Shown here piece after piece: positions 25,527-33,488 of a stretch of 64,000 bases of DNA. The stretch is from positions 39,093-103,092 of the forward strand of contig NZ_BNAR01000027.1 of assembly GCF_014653695.1 (NCBI RefSeq). The letters run 5' to 3'. The notes under the pieces were generated by a model, which did no database searches, was not told the origin of the DNA, and was given only the letters and a program-made list of their open reading frames with translations. The position numbers and the translations under genes were made by a program. Each line of letters starts with the position of its first letter. Within the stretch, counting starts at the first letter, position 1. The DNA is from Lentzea cavernae (lineage in GTDB: Bacteria > Actinomycetota > Actinomycetes > Mycobacteriales > Pseudonocardiaceae).

Positions 25527-26483
25527 TCAGTCGTTCGCGTGCAGCGCCGCGTTGAGCTCGACGCCGGTGCCCTTGCGGGGCTTGACCAGGACCGTGCCGG
25601 TGACGGAGTCCCGGATGAACAGCAGGTTCGACTGCCCGCTCAGGGACACGGCCTTGACGACCTCGCCGTCCGGGGCGGTGACCTTCGTGCCCGCGGTGAT
25701 GTAGAGGCCGGCCTCGACCACGCAGTCGTCGCCGAGCGAGATGCCCAGACCGGCGTTCGCGCCGAGCAGGCAGCGCTCGCCGATGCTGATGACCTGCTTG
25801 CCGCCGCCGGACAGGGTGCCCATGATCGACGCGCCGCCGCCGACGTCCGAGCCGTCGCCGACCACGACACCGCCGGAGATGCGGCCCTCGACCATCGAAC
25901 CGCCGAGCGTGCCGGCGTTGAAGTTCACGAAGCCCTCGTGCATGACCGTGGTGCCGGACGCGAGGTGGGCGCCGAGGCGGACCCGGTCCGCGTCACCGAT
26001 GCGGACACCGGACGGGACGACGTAGTCGACCATGCGCGGGAACTTGTCGACGCTGAGGACCGTCACCGGGCCGCGCACGCGCAGGCGGGTGCGGGTCTGC
26101 TCGAAACCGTCGACCGCGCACGGGCCGTGGTTCGTCCACACGACGTTCGTCAGCAGGCCGAAGAGACCGTCGAGGTTCGCGCCGTGCGGCTTCACCAGGC
26201 GGTGGCTGAGCAGGTGCAGGCGCAGCCAGACGTCGTAGGTGTTCTCCGGGGCCGCGTCCAGGTCGATGCCGACCTTGACGCCCACGACCTCGACGCCGCG
26301 CTCCAGGTCCTCGCCGAGCAGTTTCGCGGCGGACTCGCCGAGCGCCTCCGCGATCTCGGCGGACGACACGCGGACGGTGCCGAGCTCCGCCTCGCCGCCC
26401 AGGGCGGGGGACGGGTACCAGGTGTCGAGGACGGTGCCGTCCGGGGTCACAGTGGCCAAGCCGATGCCGTATGCGGTGCTCAC
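25527..26483 (-). CDS. dapD: tetrahydrodipicolinate N-succinyltransferase
   Basis: A 318-residue left-handed beta-helix acyltransferase. Hexapeptide repeats run from about 160 (VRIGDADRVRLGAHLASGTTV...IGERCLLGANAGLGISLGDDC). It succinylates tetrahydrodipicolinate in the DAP pathway. The start is GTG 26483 (VSTAYGIGLATV); an upstream ORF extension is not needed. Its length equals that of the mycobacterial enzyme. Confidence 0.93.
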   Translation of the reverse strand: MSTAYGIGLATVTPDGTVLDTWYPSPALGGEAELGTVRVSSAEIAEALGESAAKLLGEDLERGVEVVGVKVGIDLDAAPENTYDVWLRLHLLSHRLVKPHGANLDGLFGLLTNVVWTNHGPCAVDGFEQTRTRLRVRGPVTVLSVDKFPRMVDYVVPSGVRIGDADRVRLGAHLASGTTVMHEGFVNFNAGTLGGSMVEGRISGGVVVGDGSDVGGGASIMGTLSGGGKQVISIGERCLLGANAGLGISLGDDCVVEAGLYITAGTKVTAPDGEVVKAVSLSGQSNLLFIRDSVTGTVLVKPRKGTGVELNAALHAND

Positions 26484-26622
26484 GGGTATCGAGCTTAGTC
26501 CGCCGGTCAGCCCCGCCACCGTTCGGCGGGGAAGTGCGACGTGCCCTCCGAACCGTGGTCGGCCGGGCTGTGTCCGCCGCGCCGGCGGTAGTGCTCGTGA
26601 GGCCGAGATCGCCGCTGGAAGG

Positions 26623-27036
26623 TCAGTCCGGGACCTCGGCGCTGAAGTACAGCGAGCCCAGGTCTCCCCGCGTGGCGATCAGGGCCTCGTTGCACTTCGC
26701 CTGCAGGGCGTCGGTGCTGGACACGTTGTCCACGTCGACCACACCGCACTTCAGGTTCTCGAAGTCGCCGACCGCGGTCATCAGGCGGGGCAGGACCTCG
26801 CTCACGTCGTCCTGGACGTGCTTGCCCTGCAACGACTCGTCCAGCTGCCGGGTCATGGAGCTGACCTCGCCGACCCACGCGGCGCAGTCGGCAGGGGTGC
26901 CGCTGTGCTGCGAGCCGCACGGCGCGGTGAACAACGCCCGGATCTCGCCGCACTGCCGGTCGCAGGCGGCAGGGGCCTCACCGCAGCCGGTCGCGAGGAG
27001 CAGCAGGGAGATGACCAGGAGTGTTCGCTTGATCAC
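26623..27036 (-). CDS. small Cys-rich lipoprotein
   Basis: A 137-residue protein: signal peptide VIKRTLLVISLLLLATGC with Cys18 as lipidated residue, then four cysteine-bearing turns (CDRQC, APCGSQ, ADCAAW, LKCGVV, AKCNEA), suggesting disulfide pairs. The middle is helical. No family recognised. It is divergent from dapE with 60 bp between starts. Confidence 0.6.
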   Translation of the reverse strand: MIKRTLLVISLLLLATGCGEAPAACDRQCGEIRALFTAPCGSQHSGTPADCAAWVGEVSSMTRQLDESLQGKHVQDDVSEVLPRLMTAVGDFENLKCGVVDVDNVSSTDALQAKCNEALIATRGDLGSLYFSAEVPD

Positions 27037-27083
27037 GCACAGCACGGTATCGGCTGAACGGCCCAGCGCCCAAGCCGCCTGAG

Positions 27084-27089
27084 TAGGGT
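27084..27089 (+). promoter_or_regulatory. -10 box of leaderless dapE
   Basis: TAGGGT lies 7 nt before GTG 27097, the pattern of a leaderless actinobacterial message. It supports 27097 rather than GTG 27088 as the dapE start. Confidence 0.6.
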
Positions 27090-27096
27090 GAACCGC

Positions 27097-28164
27097 GTGT
27101 CCGACACCCTTGACCTCCTCGCCGATCCGATCGACCTGACGACCGCGCTGGTGGATGTGCGCAGCGTGTCGGGGGAGGAGGCGGAGATCGCGGACCTCGT
27201 GGAGCGGTCGCTGCACCTCCACGCGCCCCACCTGGAGATCACCCGATCGGGCAACTCGGTGCTGGCCCGCACGAACCTCGGCCGCGAACGCCGTGTCGTG
27301 CTCGCCGGGCACCTGGACACCGTGCCGATCAACCGGAACTTCCCGAGCCGGCGCGAGGGAGACGTCCTGCACGGCTGCGGCACCGTCGACATGAAGGGCG
27401 GCGACGCGGTCATGCTCGCGATCGCGGCCCTGAGCGAGAACGCGCGCCACGACCTGACGTTCGTCTTCTACGACTGCGAGGAGATCGAGGCCGAGCGCAA
27501 CGGGCTCACCCGGATCCAGCGGGAGTCGGAGGACTGGCTGCGGGGTGATCTGGCGATCGTGTGCGAGCCGTCCAACGGCACGGTCGAGGCCGGCTGCCAG
27601 GGCACCCTGCGCATCGAGATCAGGACCTCGGGGAAGCGCGCCCACACCGCCAGGGCGTGGATGGGCGTCAACGCCATCCACTCCCTCGGTGAGGCGCTGC
27701 GCCGGCTGGAGGCCTACGTCCCGCGGCAGCCGGAGATCGACGGCTGCCAGTACCACGAGGGCCTGCAGGCCGTGAAGATCAGCGGTGGCGTCGCGGGCAA
27801 CGTCGTGCCGGACGAGGCCGTGCTCACCGTCAACCACCGGTTCGCCCCCGACCGTTCCGCCGAACAGGCCGAACAGCACCTGCGCGAGGTGTTCGAGGGC
27901 TTCGACGTCACCGTGACGGACTCCGCCGCCGGCGCGCTGCCCGGCCTCGGCGCCCCGGCCGCCCAGGAGCTCGTCGTCGCCGCCGGCGGCACCCCGGTGG
28001 CCAAGCTGGGCTGGACGGACGTGGCGCGGTTCGCCGCACTGGGAATGCCCGCCGTCAACTTCGGGCCGGGCGACCCGACGCTCGCGCACACCCAGGAGGA
28101 GCACGTGCCGGTCCAACAGATCACCGGGTGTTTCGACGTGCTTAAGCGATTTCTGTTGAGCTGA
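27097..28164 (+). CDS. dapE: succinyl-diaminopimelate desuccinylase
   Basis: A 355-residue M20 metallopeptidase-family enzyme. AGHLDTVP gives His72 and Asp74, GTVDMKGGDA gives Asp98, and DCEEIEAE gives the base Glu129 and ligand Glu130; a dimerisation insert (SGKRAHTARAWMGVNAI) follows. It frees DAP from its succinyl form. With dapC and dapD in the window, three successive steps of the succinylase branch are clustered. Confidence 0.92.
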   Translation: MSDTLDLLADPIDLTTALVDVRSVSGEEAEIADLVERSLHLHAPHLEITRSGNSVLARTNLGRERRVVLAGHLDTVPINRNFPSRREGDVLHGCGTVDMKGGDAVMLAIAALSENARHDLTFVFYDCEEIEAERNGLTRIQRESEDWLRGDLAIVCEPSNGTVEAGCQGTLRIEIRTSGKRAHTARAWMGVNAIHSLGEALRRLEAYVPRQPEIDGCQYHEGLQAVKISGGVAGNVVPDEAVLTVNHRFAPDRSAEQAEQHLREVFEGFDVTVTDSAAGALPGLGAPAAQELVVAAGGTPVAKLGWTDVARFAALGMPAVNFGPGDPTLAHTQEEHVPVQQITGCFDVLKRFLLS

Positions 28165-28181
28165 TCACTAGAATCTCAGTG

Positions 28182-28964
28182 ATGACGGAAGAGAAGAAGA
28201 ACGGCGCCGTCGACGAGCGCCCCACCGAGAAACAGCGCGGCCCGGTCGTGGAGCGGCGTGATCGCAAGGACGACCGCACCACCACCACGGACCAGCGGCT
28301 GCTCGACTCCCGCGGCCCGTCCGACTGGGTGCACACCGACCCGTGGCGGGTGCTGCGGATCCAGGCCGAGTTCGTCGAGGGCTTCGGAGCGCTGGCCGAG
28401 GTGCCGAGCGCGGTGACCGTGTTCGGATCGGCCCGCACCGGCCGTGACCACCCGGAGTACCAGCTCGGCCGCGACCTCGGGGCGGCGCTGGCCGAGGCCG
28501 GGTTCGCCGCCATCACCGGTGGTGGGCCCGGTGCGATGGAGGCCGTGAACCGCGGGTGCTCGGAGGCCGGCGGGTTCTCGATCGGGCTCGGGATCGAGCT
28601 CCCGTTCGAGCAGGGGTTGAACCCGTGGGTCGATCTCGGGGTGAACTTCCGGTACTTCTTCGTGCGCAAGACGATGTTCATCAAGTACTCGCAGGCGTTC
28701 ATCTGCCTGCCCGGCGGGTTCGGGACCTTGGACGAGCTGTTCGAGGCTTTGACGTTGGTGCAGACGAAGAAGGTGACGAAGTTCCCGGTGGTGCTGTTCG
28801 GGACCTCGTACTGGCAGGGGCTTTTCGACTGGATCCAGAACTCGGTGCTCGAGGGTGGGAAGGTCGGGGAGAAGGACCTGGCCCTGCTGCACCTGACCGA
28901 TGACATCGATGATGCGGTTCGGGTTGTGAAGGACGCGCACAAGGCCTGGGCTGACGCGCACTGA
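28182..28964 (+). CDS. LOG-family nucleoside monophosphate phosphoribohydrolase, long form
   Basis: A 260-residue TIGR00730/LOG protein. A charged, disordered N-terminus of about 55 residues precedes the fold with FGSARTG, GGGPGAMEAVNRG and the signature PGGFGTLDELFEALT. LOG enzymes release cytokinin-type bases from riboside monophosphates. ATG 28182 follows TAGAAT (28169-28174) by 7 nt, so it is probably leaderless. Codons in the last third become T-rich (GTT, TTG, CTT). A second LOG gene follows. Confidence 0.88.
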   Translation: MTEEKKNGAVDERPTEKQRGPVVERRDRKDDRTTTTDQRLLDSRGPSDWVHTDPWRVLRIQAEFVEGFGALAEVPSAVTVFGSARTGRDHPEYQLGRDLGAALAEAGFAAITGGGPGAMEAVNRGCSEAGGFSIGLGIELPFEQGLNPWVDLGVNFRYFFVRKTMFIKYSQAFICLPGGFGTLDELFEALTLVQTKKVTKFPVVLFGTSYWQGLFDWIQNSVLEGGKVGEKDLALLHLTDDIDDAVRVVKDAHKAWADAH

Positions 28965-29057
28965 CGCTCGCGCCGGGGGCGGGCCGCGCGCCTGGATAAT
29001 CGGGCGCCTGTTCGTTCGGACAGGCCCGCACCCCTCGAGCACGGGAAGCCAGGACTG

Positions 29058-29591
29058 ATGTACGTAGCTGTTTATTGCGGAAGCCTCGCGACCGTCCCCC
29101 AGAGCTATGTCGACCTCGCCGCCGAGGTGGGCCGCCAGATCGCCGCACGCGGCTGGCACCTCGTGTGGGGCGGTGGGCAGACGTCGATGATGGGTGCGGT
29201 GGCCCGCGAGGCCCGTGCCGGTGGCGCGCACACCTACGGCGTGATCCCGAAGGGCCTGGCCACCAGGGAGATCGCCGACCGCGACTCGACCGAGCTGCAC
29301 GTGGTCGACACCATGCGCGAGCGCAAGAAGATGATGGACGACAAGGCGGACGCGTTCCTGACCTTGCCCGGTGGCATCGGTACCGCCGAGGAGTTCTTCG
29401 AGGTGTGGACGGCCGGGGTGCTCGGCATGCACGGCAAGCCCGTGGTGCTGCTGGACGTCGACAACCACTACAAGGGGCTCGTGGAGTGGCTGACCGAGTT
29501 GCGGGACAAGGGGTTCGTGTCGCACGCCGCGTTGAAGTCGCTGATCGTCACGGACGACGTGTCAGTCGCTCTTGACGCTTGCGTCGTCTAG
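29058..29591 (+). CDS. LOG-family cytokinin riboside 5'-monophosphate phosphoribohydrolase
   Basis: A 177-residue LOG enzyme of typical length: YCGSLATVPQSY, WGGGQTSMMGAVA, VVDTMRERKKMM and PGGIGTAEEFFEVWT. It resembles M. tuberculosis Rv1205, a phosphoribohydrolase reported to make cytokinins. ATG 29058. It lies 93 bp after the first LOG gene; the two are clearly diverged paralogues. Its 3' end overlaps the convergent winged-helix gene by 30 bp. Confidence 0.9.
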   Translation: MYVAVYCGSLATVPQSYVDLAAEVGRQIAARGWHLVWGGGQTSMMGAVAREARAGGAHTYGVIPKGLATREIADRDSTELHVVDTMRERKKMMDDKADAFLTLPGGIGTAEEFFEVWTAGVLGMHGKPVVLLDVDNHYKGLVEWLTELRDKGFVSHAALKSLIVTDDVSVALDACVV

Positions 29592-30614
29592 GCCCTTGGC
29601 CTTGGCCAGGAGCTGGGTCTCCGGCAGGAGGTCCGGGAGCGGGCGGTACGGCGTCGCCGTCACCTCGAAGCGCTTGCCGGACACCACCCTGCCCTGCCAG
29701 GAGCCCGCGATCTCGCCGTCGACCAGGATCGCGCCGCGGCGGCCGAGGATGCGGAAGATGTCCTTCTGCGCGGCCTTGTCCGGGAGCAGCAGGTCGCGGT
29801 CGCGCGCTTGCAGGTACGGGTCGGTCGGCGGGAGCAGGCGGACGTCCGGTGGTTCGGCGTCGGCGATCTCCAGGTCTTCCGGCAGCCACGCCTTCTGGCC
29901 CTCGACGGTCACCTCGACGAGGCCTTCCGCGGGCCAGCGCTTCTTGACCTCGCGGGTCGACGTGCCGAAGTAACTGGCCACTTCGGACGGTCCGGCCGGG
30001 CCGTGCAGGGTCAGGTAGCGGTGCACCAGCTCGTCGAAGCCCGCGGTCTTGCGCGGGACGCCCGGCCAGCCGTGGATGCGTTCGAACGTCACGGTCTTCT
30101 CCTCCGGGATGATCCGGAGGCCCGCCGGGAGCGCGCCGAGGCGGAAGATCGGGTCGCTGACGTGCTCGGTCTGGCAGCCCCGGCACGGTTCGACCGTCTG
30201 CCTGGGCGCCAACGGGGTCAGCGCCGCGCTGAGGTCGCCCTTGGCCATCGGCTTCGTGACGATGGACCTCATCGCGGTGGCGATGTGCCGCAGCGCGTCC
30301 AGCAGGTCGTCGACCTTCGGGCGTGCCGCGCGGGCCCTGGCGTCGGCGTCGCTCCACGGCCACAGCGCGCGGGAGAACGCCTTCAGCTCGCCCGCCCTGT
30401 GCAGGTGGGGCGCGCCGCGCACGGACCAGGTCACGGTGAAGTCGTCTGTCGTGGGTGCGTCCAGCCTCGCGGCGAGACTCAGCAGGGCCGAGCCGGAGGT
30501 GTTGTCCTGGACGCCCAGGGAGAACACCGCCAGCTCGGTCGCGTCGCTGATCCGCCGGTCCAGTTCGTGCTGGTGGATCCGGTGGAGGAGCACCTGTTCC
30601 CGGGTGAGGTCCAC
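29562..30614 (-). CDS. winged-helix DNA-binding domain protein (HTH_42/YcaQ-like)
   Basis: A 350-residue member of the winged-helix DNA-binding family related to AlkX/YcaQ crosslink glycosylases. The start VDLTREQVLLHRIHQHEL and the pattern VQDNTSGSALLSLAARLD / WSVRGAPHL are typical; a late GEIAGSWQGRV strand also fits. The catalytic QXQ/QXD motif of crosslink glycosylases is not evident, so repair activity is uncertain. GTG 30614 follows an AAGAAT-like -10 by 6 nt. Confidence 0.75.
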   Translation of the reverse strand: MDLTREQVLLHRIHQHELDRRISDATELAVFSLGVQDNTSGSALLSLAARLDAPTTDDFTVTWSVRGAPHLHRAGELKAFSRALWPWSDADARARAARPKVDDLLDALRHIATAMRSIVTKPMAKGDLSAALTPLAPRQTVEPCRGCQTEHVSDPIFRLGALPAGLRIIPEEKTVTFERIHGWPGVPRKTAGFDELVHRYLTLHGPAGPSEVASYFGTSTREVKKRWPAEGLVEVTVEGQKAWLPEDLEIADAEPPDVRLLPPTDPYLQARDRDLLLPDKAAQKDIFRILGRRGAILVDGEIAGSWQGRVVSGKRFEVTATPYRPLPDLLPETQLLAKAKGLDDASVKSD

Positions 30615-30624
30615 CCGGACATTC

Positions 30625-32121
30625 TTACGCCTTCGGAACCGTGAGGCTCGACGGTCCGAAGGTGACGGTTGAGCCACGCGTCGATTCCGACAGATAACGC
30701 GGGTCCACCGTGTCGATCACCAGTGCGATCCGGTTGTCCGCGCCGACGTTCCACACCGTCGGTTCGAGCTCCACGTCGAGCGTCTGGGTGCGGCCCGCGC
30801 CGGTCACCTTGACCGGCTTGTGCGTGATCAGCGCGCCCAGGCCGAGCGGGCCCACCTCGTACAGGTACGCGAACAACGTCGTCGTCTCCGCACTCGGGGT
30901 GACCTGGAGCTTGAGCTTCGGCGTGCCGGCGAGTGTCGCGCCGCTCCAGTACTGCGGGCCGCTCCACACGCCGGCGACGTTGCGGTCGACGAACGGCAGC
31001 GAGACCCCGGTGGGGATGTTCAGGAACCCTTGCAGCGCACCGGAGAGCAGGATCGTGCCGCTGTCGGCGACCGTGTTCCAGCCCGCGTGGATCCGCTTTC
31101 CCCCGAGCGGCACGGTGTCGACGTTGCCGTTCGGCCAGGCGCCGAACTTCTTCCACGTGCCGCCGTTGTTGGGCTTGAGCTGCACCGGCTGCTCGGCGTC
31201 GATGCCGTTGGCCGTGCCCTTGACGTAGCGGTCGAACCAGCGGCCGACCGACTCCCAGATCTCGTTGGGCAGCCCCGCCGCGCCGAACAGCTCGGCGGTG
31301 GCGTGGTCGCCCGGCGAGAGCATGAGCCGCTTCGGGCCGGTCAGCCTGCCGTAGAAGTCCGCGATCTGGCCCGGAGCGAAGATGCCGTCGTTCCAGGCGT
31401 TGCCGAGCATGACCGCGGTGCCGTTGGCGTTGATCTGGGCGATCTTGTTGGCGGCGGAACGCTCCGCGGAGATCGGCACGACCTCCCAGAACCTGCCGTC
31501 GCGGTAGGCGTCCTCCGCCTCCTGGAGAACGGGCCCGGGACGTCCGGTGGCCTTGCCCGCCGCGAGCAGGACCTCGACGGCCTGCTTGTTCACGGTGCTG
31601 TTCGGGTAGAGCGAGCGGGCCAGGTCGGTCCACGTGCTCAACGCCGCCGCAGCCTTGATGCGCTTGTCGCTCGCCGCGGCCAGCAGGGACTGCCCGGCGC
31701 CGTAGGAGATCCCGGCCGCGCCGACCTTGGTGCCGTCGGCGTGCGCGTTCGCGATGGCCCAGTCGATGACCTTGGTGACGTCCCCGACGGTGTCGGGGCC
31801 GGCGACGTCGATCTGGCCGCCGGAGTCCCAGAAGCCGCGGCTGGTGTAGCTCACCACGACGTAGCCGGACTCCTTGGCGAGCTTGGCCGCCGCGCCGACG
31901 TACTCGATGTTGGGAACCGCCCAGCTGGACGGCATGACGAGCAGCGGGAACGGCCCGCCGCCCCGGCCGGTCGGTTCGACGACGAGGGCCTTCAGGGTGG
32001 TGCCGCCGACGCCGGGGATGGACCGGTAGGTGATGAGGTGCCCCGCGGCCGCCGTGGCGGCGACCGGAGCACCGAGCAGGGTTGTGAGGAGCACCAGCAC
32101 CAGAACAAGTGATCGTCGCAC
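30625..32121 (-). CDS. secreted CocE/NonD-type (S15-like) hydrolase
   Basis: A 498-residue exported alpha/beta hydrolase. Signal peptide MRRSLVLVLVLLTTLLGAPVAATAAA; nucleophile elbow GISYGAGQS; acid near GNAWNDGIF; His in SPGDHATAE. The C-terminal jelly-roll domain (ETTTLFAYLYEVGP...) is that of X-Pro dipeptidyl peptidases and cocaine esterase. The substrate (peptide or ester) is unknown. It is divergent from the folP2-like gene across 117 bp with two palindromes. Confidence 0.82.
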   Translation of the reverse strand: MRRSLVLVLVLLTTLLGAPVAATAAAGHLITYRSIPGVGGTTLKALVVEPTGRGGGPFPLLVMPSSWAVPNIEYVGAAAKLAKESGYVVVSYTSRGFWDSGGQIDVAGPDTVGDVTKVIDWAIANAHADGTKVGAAGISYGAGQSLLAAASDKRIKAAAALSTWTDLARSLYPNSTVNKQAVEVLLAAGKATGRPGPVLQEAEDAYRDGRFWEVVPISAERSAANKIAQINANGTAVMLGNAWNDGIFAPGQIADFYGRLTGPKRLMLSPGDHATAELFGAAGLPNEIWESVGRWFDRYVKGTANGIDAEQPVQLKPNNGGTWKKFGAWPNGNVDTVPLGGKRIHAGWNTVADSGTILLSGALQGFLNIPTGVSLPFVDRNVAGVWSGPQYWSGATLAGTPKLKLQVTPSAETTTLFAYLYEVGPLGLGALITHKPVKVTGAGRTQTLDVELEPTVWNVGADNRIALVIDTVDPRYLSESTRGSTVTFGPSSLTVPKA

Positions 32122-32161
32122 TCTGGTCCTCCTTGACCATGACGTAGATCACACAGGGTTG

Positions 32162-32199
32162 TTACTGGGGAGTAAAGCAGGGTGCTACTCGTGGGTAGC
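32162..32199. promoter_or_regulatory. two palindromic operators between hydrolase and folP2-like gene
   Basis: TTACTGGGGAGTAA (32162-32175) and GCTACTCGTGGGTAGC (32184-32199) share a TACT-N4-(A/G)GTA core, centres 23 bp apart. Such TACTnnnnAGTA palindromes are bound by TetR-type repressors. TACGCT at 32226-32231, 7 nt before GTG 32239, is the likely -10 of the plus-strand genes. No TetR gene lies in the window. Confidence 0.5.
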
Positions 32200-32238
32200 A
32201 AGAAGCTGTGAGTCAGGTCACTGTTTACGCTGGGTGGC

Positions 32239-32577
32239 GTGAACCGATTCCGAGTCACTGAGCTGCCGGAAGACCGGGTGCTGGTGGTCGCGCATCTGAC
32301 CAGCGCGGACGCCCTGGCGCAGGCGGTCGAGGACGGCGCCGACGTCGTCGAGTTCGACGGCGGGCTGGAATTGCCGTCGCTCACGGAGACGTTGGACGTG
32401 GTGACGGTCCCAGCAGGAGACGAGGACCAGACGCTCGCGGCTGCCACAGTGGCCGCGATGTCCGGAGCACGTGCCGTTCGCGCGTCCGACGTGCGGCAGG
32501 CGAGGAAGGTCGTGGAGATGGTGGCGAGCGTGATGGGGACCCGTCCGCCGGCGCGGGCGATGCGGGCGCTGGCCTGA
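32239..32577 (+). CDS. shortened folP2-like (dihydropteroate synthase-related) protein
   Basis: A 112-residue protein. The N-terminal part (VLVVAHLTSADALAQAVEDGADVVEF) looks like one beta-alpha unit of the DHPS TIM barrel. The C-terminal part (RASDVRQARKVVEMVASVMGTRPPARAMRALA) matches my memory of the end of FolP2. Everything between, about 170 residues with the pterin and PABA sites, is missing. It sits before gpgS, exactly where folP2 stands in mycobacteria, and its stop overlaps the gpgS ATG. It cannot be an active DHPS; an in-frame remnant kept for coupling or a small partner protein is possible. Confidence 0.6.
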   Translation: MNRFRVTELPEDRVLVVAHLTSADALAQAVEDGADVVEFDGGLELPSLTETLDVVTVPAGDEDQTLAAATVAAMSGARAVRASDVRQARKVVEMVASVMGTRPPARAMRALA

Positions 32578-33488
32578 TGCTGCCCGCCGTCGAAGCGTGG
32601 TTCGCCTCGCACACCTGGCAGCAGCCGTCCTGGACGGTGGACGAGCTGGTCGCGTTGAAGCGCGGCCGGACCGTGTCCGTGGTGCTGCCCGCGCTGAACG
32701 AGGAGGAGACCGTCGGGGACGTCGTCTCCGTGGTGCGTCCGTTGCTCGGGACCCTGGTCGACGAGCTGGTGGTGGTGGACTCCGGGTCCACGGACCAGAC
32801 CGTTGCCGTCGCTTCAGCCGCCGGGGCCCGGGTCGTGCTGCGCGAGGACGTCGTGCCGTGGCTCGAGCCGTTGCCCGGCAAGGGCGAGGTGCTGTGGCGG
32901 TCGCTGGCCGCGACCTCCGGCGACCTGATCGTCTTCCTGGACTCCGACCTGGTGGATCCGGAGACCGCGTTCGTCACGGCGTTGCTCGGGCCGTTGCTGC
33001 TGGACCCGGACGTGCACCTGGTGAAGGGCTTCTACCGGCGGCCGTTGCGGCTGGAGAGCACCGGCGGCGGGCGGGTGACCGAACTGGTGGCGCGGCCGTT
33101 GCTGAACACGTTGCGGCCCGAGCTGTCCGGTGTCGTGCAACCGCTCGGCGGTGAGTACGCGGCCACCCGGTCCTTTTTGGAGTCCGTTCCGTTCGCGGCC
33201 GGGTACGGCGTGGAGATCGGGCTGTTGCTGGACGTGCACCGGGTGCACGGGCTGTCCGCCCTGGCCCAGGTGAACCTGGGGGTGCGCAAGCACCGCAACC
33301 GGTCGTTGCTGCAGCTCGGCGCCATGTCGTCGCAGATCATGGGGACCGCTCTGGCCCGGTGCGGTGTCGAGGCCGAGTCCGGGCCGTTGACGCAGTTCGT
33401 GCAGGTCGACGGCGAGTGGCTACCCGACTCGACCGACGTGCTCGTGGCCGATCGGCCGCCGATGATGCACGTGGTCGAAAAGGGCTAG
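32577..33488 (+). CDS. gpgS: glucosyl-3-phosphoglycerate synthase
   Basis: A 303-residue GT81-family glycosyltransferase. SVVLPALNEEETVGDV starts the GT-A fold; VDSGSTDQT and FLDSDLVDP provide UDP-glucose and metal binding; KGFYRRP, QPLGGEYAATR and GYGVEIGLLLD follow. It adds glucose to 3-phosphoglycerate, the first step to methylglucose lipopolysaccharide or glucosylglycerate. It has the same neighbour (folP2-like) as in M. tuberculosis. The 3' end overlaps cydC by 69 bp on the opposite strand. Confidence 0.92.
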   Translation: MLPAVEAWFASHTWQQPSWTVDELVALKRGRTVSVVLPALNEEETVGDVVSVVRPLLGTLVDELVVVDSGSTDQTVAVASAAGARVVLREDVVPWLEPLPGKGEVLWRSLAATSGDLIVFLDSDLVDPETAFVTALLGPLLLDPDVHLVKGFYRRPLRLESTGGGRVTELVARPLLNTLRPELSGVVQPLGGEYAATRSFLESVPFAAGYGVEIGLLLDVHRVHGLSALAQVNLGVRKHRNRSLLQLGAMSSQIMGTALARCGVEAESGPLTQFVQVDGEWLPDSTDVLVADRPPMMHVVEKG

